Origin: Rhizobium sp.
GTDB lineage: Bacteria > Pseudomonadota > Alphaproteobacteria > Rhizobiales > Rhizobiaceae
Reading direction: 5' to 3'
Assembly (NCBI GenBank): GCA_029865825.1
Contig: JARXAQ010000006.1
Location: 1 to 42,039, forward strand
DNA length: 42,039 nucleotides
Positions 1 through 6,922 of this stretch are shown in pieces. The position numbers and the translations under genes were made by a program. The notes under the pieces were generated by a model that made no database searches, was not told where the DNA came from, and saw only the letters and a program-made list of their open reading frames with translations. Within the stretch, counting starts at the first letter, position 1. Each line of letters starts with the position of its first letter.

Positions 1-259
1 GCCGAAGGTAGAGTGTGCGCAGTGCAAGGAGAAAGTGAACCGATATCGATCCGTAGAGCAGGATAGAGCCCAACGGGTTTTGCCAAACGCGCTTGAAATA
101 GGGCAACGCCCACTGCGCCGCCTCGTCGGAGACCATCAGCAATGCATGATTGAGGAAATGCATGGTCACGAAGGTGAACATGATGATCCCCGTGACCATA
201 CCCAAGCGGAGCGCGGCCTTGTCGGTGAGGAAGGGGCGCACCTGCGGCTTCGGATTCAA
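1..259 (-). CDS. N-terminal part of a membrane-anchored (CyaC-like) adenylate cyclase, cut by the window edge
   Basis: The minus strand is open from about 259 to base 1. A TTG codon at 257-259 with AAAGGTG just upstream is the likeliest start; no ATG or GTG fits better. The visible ~86 residues begin MNPKPQVRPFLTDK and then give two hydrophobic segments, one containing TFVTMHFLNHALL and the next SVHFLLALRTLYLR, which contain histidines. This looks like the succinate-dehydrogenase-type cytochrome b anchor of rhizobial CyaC cyclases, known from Sinorhizobium as a heme-containing, quinol-sensing membrane domain ahead of a class III catalytic domain. The catalytic part is outside the window, so the cyclase assignment is an inference from the anchor and from the neighbours (MBL hydrolase, cNMP-binding protein, second cyclase). 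The gene is last in the visible minus-strand run, about 75 bp after the MBL gene. Confidence 0.6.
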   Translation of the reverse strand, partial: MNPKPQVRPFLTDKAALRLGMVTGIIMFTFVTMHFLNHALLMVSDEAAQWALPYFKRVWQNPLGSILLYGSISVHFLLALRTLYLR

Positions 260-334
260 GTAAACACCTTTCGGTCGGATGACGGCAAGTGATCGACACT
301 CTTTCCCGTGTTCAAAGCAGACGGATCGACGCCT

Positions 335-1195
335 TCAAACGTCGAAAATCTGCGCGTCTTTCACGACATGAGCGCGGGGAAAGCGTTCGCAGGCAAGCCT
401 GGCAATACGATCCAAATCGTCATCGGCATGCAGGAGCGAGTGATGGAGCAGCCCGATATCCTTGACGTTGGCCGCCTCGGCGAGCCGTATCGCGTGTTGC
501 CATGAGGAATGACCGAAGCCGCTATATTTCTGCATCTCCTCATCGCAATACGCGCTGTCGTAGAGAAACAGATCGGCGTCGGCAATGAGCTCGAGTACAT
601 TGGTGTCGAGTTCTCCAGGCGTGTGCTCCGTATCGGTGATAATGGCCACAACCCGTCCTGCAAACTCGATCCTGTAACCGGTTGATCCGCCCGGATGGTG
701 GAGTCGCCCGGTTCGCATCACAATGCCGGCGGCCGGCTCAAGCACATCTCCCGGCATGAAATCGTCGTACCGGACAGCCGCCTTGAAGATGTTCGGCCCC
801 ACTGGAAAGAAGGGTGGCTGCATCAGGCCTTCGATGATCTGTCGCGTCGTCATGCGACCTTCCATATGCGCAGATGCAATGCTGACAGCCATGTCCGGCT
901 TGTGCAGCGGCACGAAGAAGGGCAGGCCCTGGATGTGATCATAGTGGCAGTGCGTCAGGAACAGGCTCAACTTCCTGGTGGTCTGCGACATCAGACTGAT
1001 GCCAGCTTGGATGATGCCGGTACCGGCGTCAAAGAACAGCACTTCGTCGCCGCATCGAACTTCGATGCAGATCGTATTGCCGCCATAGCGATCGAATGCG
1101 GGGCCGGACATGGGCGTCGATCCCCGGGATCCCCAGACTTTGACACTAAAAGGGGTCGGCCGCTCGTCCGGTCGATCCTCCACGACTGCTCTCAT
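335..1195 (-). CDS. Metallo-beta-lactamase-fold hydrolase (possible cyclic-nucleotide phosphodiesterase)
   Basis: A 286-residue MBL-fold protein with the opening KVWGSRGSTPMSG and RYGGNT typical of the RNase Z/PhnP/class II phosphodiesterase branch. Metal ligands are visible: HCHYDH (residues 82-87), a His pair in GRLHHPGG (166-167), Asp in ITDTEH (188), His in GFGHSS (229), and a His pair in GLLHHS (251-252). There is no signal peptide, so it should be cytoplasmic. I chose the ATG at 1195, preceded by AGGGGA, over a GTG at 1222. It follows the cNMP-binding gene closely and precedes a membrane cyclase, so cleavage of a cyclic nucleotide or a related phosphodiester is a reasonable guess; the substrate is not shown by the sequence. 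Confidence 0.85.
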   Translation of the reverse strand: MRAVVEDRPDERPTPFSVKVWGSRGSTPMSGPAFDRYGGNTICIEVRCGDEVLFFDAGTGIIQAGISLMSQTTRKLSLFLTHCHYDHIQGLPFFVPLHKPDMAVSIASAHMEGRMTTRQIIEGLMQPPFFPVGPNIFKAAVRYDDFMPGDVLEPAAGIVMRTGRLHHPGGSTGYRIEFAGRVVAIITDTEHTPGELDTNVLELIADADLFLYDSAYCDEEMQKYSGFGHSSWQHAIRLAEAANVKDIGLLHHSLLHADDDLDRIARLACERFPRAHVVKDAQIFDV

Positions 1196-1231
1196 ATCAT
1201 CCCCTGGACAGGCAGCCTTCACCCATGATCA

Positions 1232-1690
1232 TCAGGCAAACTCGGCGCGACCCTTGTGTTTCGCCAGTTCCGACGTTGTCGCTGTCAGTCGCGATGCTAG
1301 TACCCTCAATACAGAGAACATCAAGCTTGGACACTCGGCCATCATCTTCAAGAAGGTCTGCTTGTCGATGCGCAGCGTTTCCAAAGGGGTGAGGGCGCTC
1401 ACGGTCGCTGTTCGATACCCATCACTCAGCAGAGCAATTTCTCCGACGATGGAATTCTTGTCGGCGGTTGCGACGCTGACTACGCCGCGTGGTGTATCGA
1501 CCGTAATGTCAACGGAACCGCTCAGGATCACATAGGCCGCATCTCCAGGGTCGCCCTCATGGAACAATTCTTGGCCTGGTGAAAAACGCAAACGATCGGA
1601 ATTGAAAGCCAGAAGCTTCAATTTAGATGGGCTCGCGGATGCAAAGAAGGGCAATGAGCTCAGGCACCTTACTTCATCATCTAGGACCAT
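1232..1690 (-). CDS. Stand-alone cyclic-nucleotide-binding domain protein
   Basis: A 152-residue protein made almost entirely of one CRP/CAP-type cNMP-binding beta roll. The first half carries GDPGDAAYVILSGSVDI (about 47-63), and the phosphate-binding cassette reads GEIALLSDGYRTATV (83-97) with the Glu and the Arg that contact the cyclic phosphate and ribose. It ends with a C helix and has no helix-turn-helix, so it is not a complete CRP transcription factor; it more likely acts as a sensor or a partner of another protein. The ATG at 1690 has GGAG nine bases upstream. It sits between the ABC-like gene and the MBL hydrolase, consistent with one operon. Confidence 0.88.
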   Translation of the reverse strand: MVLDDEVRCLSSLPFFASASPSKLKLLAFNSDRLRFSPGQELFHEGDPGDAAYVILSGSVDITVDTPRGVVSVATADKNSIVGEIALLSDGYRTATVSALTPLETLRIDKQTFLKMMAECPSLMFSVLRVLASRLTATTSELAKHKGRAEFA

Positions 1691-1724
1691 TTCACATCTC
1701 CGATTGAGGCATTCAGCCTCGACA

Positions 1725-4448
1725 CTACCTAGCGATCAGCTCTTTCACCACACTGTCTTCGTCAACGATCTGATCATAGCTGCCACTGGCCACGATCTCG
1801 CCGTTGTCGAATATTACGATACGTTCGAAATACGAACATAGGGTCGGATTGGATAAAACCCAAACGATAGTGCACTCTTCAGTATTCTTTCGCAAGAAAG
1901 AGATAACATTTTGGACCAATTGCGCTTGCAGCCTCGGATTTAGGCCCGGGAGTGGCTGGTTGAGGATGCAATAATCCGCACGGCGGATCACCGCCCTCGC
2001 CACATTCAATTTCTGTCGCTGCACCATCGTCAGGCGCTTGCCGCCCGGCCCAAGGTCGAAGCCGAGGCCCGCTTCCAGAATGTCCCCGAAGGCGCCTTCT
2101 TCCTTCGCCAGCATCAGAAGCTGAGCCTTGATCCGCTCGTGTGAATCCGCATAGGTCCGGCTGATCTTGCCAAAGACGATGTTGTCGAGCAGCGTCGCTG
2201 ACGACTGGTATTTGGCAGGGTTGAACCGGGCGATCAATGATTGCAGGTCCGCCGGCAGCTTTTCATAGAATGCATGGCGCGCCCGAACGATCTTCGCCCG
2301 CAGATCATCATTGAGGATACCGAAGCGGAAGCGGCTTTCGACGTAGGAAAAAGCAGTCAGGAAGAGAACTCGGCGCAACTCCTCGTCGGTTTGGTCCAGT
2401 CGTTTTCCTTCCACCTCTTTCAGCAGACGGGCGAAGTCCGGCATTTCGCGGCCCTCCAGGAAGGGCAATTCGGGCATTAGGGAATTGTTATGCTGATCTT
2501 CTCCGAACAGCTCGACCATCGTGGAGACGATGATCCGACCCGCTTCGAATAACTGGTCGGACAATCCATTTTCGATGATGACCGAGCGGAAGTAGGCGCT
2601 CGACACGATCTGGCGCGCCGCGGCGTCGCCACCAACCACACTGCCGAACAAGAGATTTTCGGCGATCGTCGCCTCGCTGTTGTACGCGTCGAAATCGAAG
2701 GGCTCCACCAACTGCGGCAGATTGAGCTCCGTCAGCCGGTCACGCAGCGTTTGACGCGCGCTCACGGCAAAGCTTGCCAACTTCTCGTTCCACTGCGGGT
2801 CGATGACACTGCGTAGACCGAGATCAAAAACGTCATCGGTCAACAGCACCGTTTCGAGGGCATCGAGCATCCAGGTGTTCAGCGTGTCGCGGTCGGCAAC
2901 CGGCTCGGAGGAATCACGGCCCCCGATCCACTCTCCGTGAATGTCGAAATCCACATTGCCGGCCAGGCGCGCTTCCTTGATCTCCCAGCGACGCACCGCC
3001 GCAGCCTTGCCGCCACGCTCGAAGGGGCGCAGCTGTGCATGCTTGAGCCCATACAGCAGATTGTCCCGCAGGCTCCCGTGGAAGAAGTAGGTTTCGGCAG
3101 ACACGTAGCTGATCCGGCGGCCGCTCACCGATTCCGGCAGGTCAAAGATGTTGGTGTCGCCGACCGATATCCGTCCAGATGCTGGGCGGACCGCGCGACC
3201 GAGCGCCTCGGCGACCGCAACCGCCCCCGTTCCGTTGACGTCGAGGAAAGCAACGACTTCGCGCGGGCCAAGGTCCAGAGAAACGTCGTGAACCAGGCGA
3301 CCACCGCCGTCGTCGTGGACCGTCAAGTCCGTGATCGCGATTGCGCCGGGAAGCGCCGGCGGCAACCCTACGGACACCTTTTGTATGTCTTCGGACAGAA
3401 TGGCATCCGACTGGAATTGTTCGACCACCTGCTCGAACTTCACCTGGACGTCCTGGCGACCTTGGTCCCAGTCGATCAGATCTTTCAAGGGGCCTGGCAA
3501 GTCCTTGTAGGCGTTGATGACGGCGACCAGCTGCCCCACGTCCAAGCTTCCTTTCAGCGTGAGATAGCCGCCGATGGAATAGAACAGAAACGGCGTGACC
3601 TGGGCGAGGAAGTTGTTGATGAACTTCACCATGAACTTCCACTGGTAAAGATCGTATCGGATGGCAAAGATCGCGCCCAGACGATGCGCCATGTCGGCAC
3701 GCTCGTAGTTCGACGTGTCATAGGCATGAATGGTCGAGATGCCGTCGACCATTTCTCCGACGCGGCCAGCAAGCCTGCGGGCCGTGAGCTGCCGCTCCCG
3801 GCCCAGCCGGATCAGGCGACGCCGCATACGCGGAACAATCCCGAGCTGGAGCATGGCCATGAAGACGGCGATCATGCCCAACCACAAACTCTGGGCGAGG
3901 ATGAACCCGAGTGCGGCCACGATCTGACCGCCCAACATGGCAGGCACGACGAAGGCGTCACCGGCATAGCCTCCGAGCGGCTCCACCTCGTCCTTGATCA
4001 TCGTCGCGACTTCGCTGCTTTTCGTTCGCTTGAAGTAAATCGGCGGAAAGCGCAGGACCCTGTCGATCAGCTGGAAGCGAATGCGACGCAGGAGCCGCTC
4101 GCCGAGCCGCCCCTTGTAGGTATTGATGACGTATTTGAAGCCGTTGTTGATGACGACCAGCGCGAGAAATTCGAGGCTGAGTGCCATGAGCATCGACAGG
4201 CGGTCTAATGGATAACCTGCATAGACCTCCAGCGAACCGAGGAACGGCAGGCCAAGGCTGACCTCGAAGAACGGCTGAACCGCATCGGTTGTCGGAAAGC
4301 CTTCACCCTGGATCGGACCGTTGATGATCTGCTTGGGCAAGTCGAGAGAAAAGAAATACGGGATCATCGACAGAGCGACGACCAGAAGGATAACCACTTG
4401 CTGCCGCCAGGTGTGCGTCCAGATATAGCGAGATATACTTTTGTCCAT
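1725..4448 (-). CDS. ABC-exporter-like membrane protein with degenerate nucleotide-binding motifs
   Basis: A 907-residue protein beginning MDKSISRYIW. Residues 1-350 form an exporter-type transmembrane domain. From about 368 an ABC-like domain starts (AIAITDLTVHDD) but the Walker A region is FLDVNGTGAVAV (401-412) without the Lys-Ser/Thr, and the Q-loop Gln is absent (VSAETYFFHGSL). The C-terminal part has GGKRLTMVQRQKLNVARA (802-819) in place of LSGGQ, YCILNQP (826-832) in place of the Walker B Asp-Glu, and VLSNP (864-868) in place of the switch His. Between lies a ~330-residue insertion in which the post-Q-loop segment recurs three times: GSLRDNLLYG (458-467), ATIAENLLFG (593-602) and SATLLDNIVFG (750-760). 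ATP hydrolysis seems lost; a sensory or scaffold role with the cNMP proteins is an inference. The longer reading frame to 4607 lacks family-like sequence, so I start at 4448. Confidence 0.85.
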   Translation of the reverse strand: MDKSISRYIWTHTWRQQVVILLVVALSMIPYFFSLDLPKQIINGPIQGEGFPTTDAVQPFFEVSLGLPFLGSLEVYAGYPLDRLSMLMALSLEFLALVVINNGFKYVINTYKGRLGERLLRRIRFQLIDRVLRFPPIYFKRTKSSEVATMIKDEVEPLGGYAGDAFVVPAMLGGQIVAALGFILAQSLWLGMIAVFMAMLQLGIVPRMRRRLIRLGRERQLTARRLAGRVGEMVDGISTIHAYDTSNYERADMAHRLGAIFAIRYDLYQWKFMVKFINNFLAQVTPFLFYSIGGYLTLKGSLDVGQLVAVINAYKDLPGPLKDLIDWDQGRQDVQVKFEQVVEQFQSDAILSEDIQKVSVGLPPALPGAIAITDLTVHDDGGGRLVHDVSLDLGPREVVAFLDVNGTGAVAVAEALGRAVRPASGRISVGDTNIFDLPESVSGRRISYVSAETYFFHGSLRDNLLYGLKHAQLRPFERGGKAAAVRRWEIKEARLAGNVDFDIHGEWIGGRDSSEPVADRDTLNTWMLDALETVLLTDDVFDLGLRSVIDPQWNEKLASFAVSARQTLRDRLTELNLPQLVEPFDFDAYNSEATIAENLLFGSVVGGDAAARQIVSSAYFRSVIIENGLSDQLFEAGRIIVSTMVELFGEDQHNNSLMPELPFLEGREMPDFARLLKEVEGKRLDQTDEELRRVLFLTAFSYVESRFRFGILNDDLRAKIVRARHAFYEKLPADLQSLIARFNPAKYQSSATLLDNIVFGKISRTYADSHERIKAQLLMLAKEEGAFGDILEAGLGFDLGPGGKRLTMVQRQKLNVARAVIRRADYCILNQPLPGLNPRLQAQLVQNVISFLRKNTEECTIVWVLSNPTLCSYFERIVIFDNGEIVASGSYDQIVDEDSVVKELIAR

Positions 4449-4468
4449 GAATGAGGCTGTACCTGAAG

Positions 4469-4497
4469 GGGCGCATCGTCCATCGAGAGGTGCGCCC
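4469..4497. promoter_or_regulatory. Inverted repeat in the divergent ABC/cyclase promoter region
   Basis: GGGCGCA at 4469-4475 is repeated inverted as TGCGCCC at 4491-4497, 21 bp before the ABC-like start codon. It could be a leader hairpin or an operator; nothing distinguishes the two. The rest of 4449-4708 shows no promoter I can name with confidence. Confidence 0.35.
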
Positions 4498-4708
4498 AAA
4501 ATATTGTCAAAAACGCATTTTCGTCCGGCGCATTCAGCGCAGCCAGCCGTTGGCGCCACACGGTCGTCAGTGCCTCTGGCCCATCGCCGAAGCCAGGCAC
4601 ACTGCACTCCCTTGTTGCGATCCGGCTTGATTTCGCCGATGAACGATATTGCATCGCGACCGTCGTGGCGAGTCGCGTTTCTCGAGACAATCTGTAAAAT
4701 GGTGGGTC

Positions 4709-5905
4709 ATGCCAGAACAAGAGCAGACACCGGCCGAAATCGCGCTGGCGAAGTCACTGCACCACTGGATGCTCAACGAAGTATCCAACGAGCGGTTCAT
4801 CGACAATATCTTCGTCGAGTTGTGTGCGCGCCTTCACGGGGCCGGGATACCCGTCGCCAGATCGACGCTGCACTTCCGGATCAACAACCCTCAATGGCTC
4901 GGCGCTCGGATCGAATGGGTCCCCGGTCTTACCGAAGCCAGGATCACGACCTTCGAACATGGGACGGAGCTCACACCGGAGTTCCTGTTGAGCCCGATCT
5001 TTGAACTTTCGAAGGGCGGAGACGAATTGCGGCAGAACCTGCTGGTCGACAATCCGGCCCGGCCATATCCGCTCTTTGCCGCACTTCGAGCGGAAGGCTT
5101 GACCGACTATGTCGCCTTGCCGTTGCAACATACGCTCGACAAGCGCCATGCCGTGACCTTCGCCAGCGACGCTGCAGACGGCTTCAGCCCCGGGCAGTTG
5201 GCAGTCCTTCGGGGACTGGTTCCCGTCCTGGCCCTTGTCAGTGAAGTCAGGATTAAGAATGCCCTCGCAAGGACGCTGCTGCAGACCTATGTGGGGCCGC
5301 ATGCGAGCGAAGAAATCCTCGCCGGGGCCACCACGCGCGGAAGCGGTGTAACGGTATCTGCGGCGGTGGTGATCTGCGATATCAGGGGTTTTACCGGCAT
5401 CGCCAATGCATGGCCACGCGATGATGTCATCGGATTGCTTAACGCATACTTTGATGCAATCGCCGATCCGATCGACCGGCACGGTGGCGAGATTCTCAAA
5501 TTCATGGGGGACGGCTTGCTGGCGATCTTTCCGCTGGCACAGGAACGGGCCGTGGCCAACACATTCGAGGCGGTCGTAGAAGCGCATCAAGGCATGTTGG
5601 CACTCAATGCGATCAATATGTCGCTTGGAAAACCATCTATCGCCAGCGGCTTCGGGGTCCATGTCGGCGACGTCATGTATGGCAATATCGGTTCCAGACG
5701 TCGCCTGGATTTCACCGTGATCGGTCCTGCGGTGAACATCGCCTCCCGCCTCGAAACCCTGACGAAGTCCGTCCACCATCCCGTCCTTTTCTCAGAGGCC
5801 TTCGTGAGAATGGGACAGCTCGAAGCAATGGTGGACAGCATCGGAGAACATGAGCTGAGAGGCGTAAGTGAACCCGTGAGCGTTTTTTCTCTTAAATCAG
5901 CCTGA
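4709..5905 (+). CDS. Soluble class III adenylate cyclase
   Basis: A 398-residue protein (start at the ATG at 4709). The N-terminal ~200 residues form a sensor-like domain that I cannot assign to a named family, as in many rhizobial cyclases. The catalytic domain covers about 210-395 and is complete: metal Asp in CDIRGFTG (D224), second metal Asp in KFMGDGLL (D268), adenine-specifying Lys in EILKFM (K264) with Thr in LDFTVIG (T336), and transition-state Asn and Arg in GPAVNIASRLE (N343, R347). The Lys/Thr pair points to ATP rather than GTP. No membrane segment is visible, so cAMP would be made in the cytoplasm. It is divergent from the ABC-like/cNMP-binding/MBL/CyaC-like run, 260 bp away. Confidence 0.92.
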   Translation: MPEQEQTPAEIALAKSLHHWMLNEVSNERFIDNIFVELCARLHGAGIPVARSTLHFRINNPQWLGARIEWVPGLTEARITTFEHGTELTPEFLLSPIFELSKGGDELRQNLLVDNPARPYPLFAALRAEGLTDYVALPLQHTLDKRHAVTFASDAADGFSPGQLAVLRGLVPVLALVSEVRIKNALARTLLQTYVGPHASEEILAGATTRGSGVTVSAAVVICDIRGFTGIANAWPRDDVIGLLNAYFDAIADPIDRHGGEILKFMGDGLLAIFPLAQERAVANTFEAVVEAHQGMLALNAINMSLGKPSIASGFGVHVGDVMYGNIGSRRRLDFTVIGPAVNIASRLETLTKSVHHPVLFSEAFVRMGQLEAMVDSIGEHELRGVSEPVSVFSLKSA

Positions 5906-5967
5906 CTGTGGCTGTGCATCGCGCGGTGGATCTTCGAAAAAGATTCGACCCTGGCGTTTTATCTAGG

Positions 5968-6352
5968 AACCCCCGCCACCCATTGAAGCTTTCGATGAAG
6001 ACATTCTGGATAGGCTTAACCGGCGCGATGTGCAATCATCGACCAGCGTTAGCACCGGACCTGCGGCGATCGGTGAGTTGATTCGATCAAGTGCAGCCAT
6101 CGTTGGTCGCCATCGGGACCTAAATTGTTGCTCTTCTGCCAATCCATCGCTTGCGGCCATCGCGCTTGCGCACCTTCGGCTTCTCCTCCCGATAGAGCGG
6201 CAAGAGCTTCTGCTGGTTCCAACAGTGCCCCTCGCGTCTAAGCGGCATTGGATGCGTGGATGTGGAGAGCGACGGCGTTCATGGGCCAATGCTGTCATCC
6301 GCTCGCGAAGACTATCATCGGCGCTGCGCCTGGTTTGGTAAGGGATTGTCAT
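5968..6352 (-). pseudogene. IS3-family transposase (OrfB) remnant
   Basis: One minus-strand frame reads SLRERMTALAHERRR, the usual N-terminal part of IS3 OrfB transposases. The match then shifts frame and continues as LRREGHCWNQQKLLPLYREE followed by KPKVRKRDGRKRWIG, which fits the family's LLRREG.VVNHKKLFRLYREE/RKRGGRKR segment. It returns to the first frame at LTLVDDCTSRRLSL (family VVDDCTRECLAL) and ends in a third frame as KPIQNVFIESFNG (family GKPMQNAFVESFNG). The sequence jumps from VDDCT to KPIQN, so most of the catalytic core is deleted. It is not functional. Confidence 0.85.
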
Positions 6353-6645
6353 TCGGCAAAGCCGCAGGTGACCTGGGATACAATTTCCTCCAGTTCTTGA
6401 GAGAGTCTTGGGTCTTTAATCCAGCCTCATGCGGCCTGTTTTTCCCATGGCCGCCTTGCCGGTGTATTGGCTTTGATGAAAGCATTCCTGGATTACACTG
6501 GCGGTGCGCGTGAACAGCACGCAAACGAGTTCGCCGTGTTAGGGCGGGTGAGTCTAGTGATAGAGCTGAGAAGCTGGCGTATTTGGACCGGTTTCGTTCT
6601 GTCCTCGCGGAGGAGGAGGCTGACTGGAAGCGGTTACAAGATTTG

Positions 6646-6683
6646 TTGGTTGCGGGGGCCTGATTGCACGGAGACTTGTAAAA
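6646..6683 (+). repeat. 38-bp direct repeat, left copy
   Basis: The block TTGGTTGCGGGGGCCTGAT and the following GCACGGAGACTTGTAAAA match 30273-30310 at 36 of 38 positions in the same orientation; similarity extends left to GATTTG if a 3-bp gap is allowed. The inverse strand contains GCCCCCGCAACCA, like a tRNA 3' end with CCA. It could be half of an attachment-site pair or an IS end. It also overlaps the stop of a short open stretch in the plus strand. Confidence 0.7.
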
Positions 6684-6922
6684 AAATAGCATTCTGGCAG
6701 GACGACCGGCAGAGTAAGAAGGCTGTCCAGATATCTCAATCACAAATCAAACCTCAGGGCGTACCTCGATGATGGACCTTGTGCTCCAGATAGGAGCTGG
6801 GGTCATAGCCTTCCTATGATTGGGCCCCGCGGGTCGAACGATTCAGTTGTCCCACGGCCTCTGACCCAATCCCAAAAGATCACTCGTTTAAGTCGTCGCG
6901 TATAACACAAAGTACCAGGAGA

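Larger units (their letters stand above)
5906..6922. other. Scar region without intact genes
   Basis: About 1 kb between the cyclase and the ABC importer. It holds a decayed IS3 transposase (5968-6352), a plus-strand open stretch (6514-6663) with no start codon that ends AEEEADWKRLQDLLVAGA and then stops, and the first copy of a 38-bp repeat (6646-6683). The remaining bases to 6922 show nothing I recognise; no clear terminator for the ABC operon was found. Confidence 0.6.

Noticed and set aside
2937-4208. Long plus-strand open frame (423 codons) opposite the ABC-like gene
   Set aside because: Its translation is rich in His, Asp, Arg and Gln with no domain pattern; it mirrors the codon bias of the real minus-strand gene.
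4449-4607. N-terminal extension of the ABC-like frame (53 residues, Cys-rich)
   Set aside because: It lacks the hydrophobic or family-like character of exporter N termini and lies in the divergent promoter region; MDKSISRY is the natural start.
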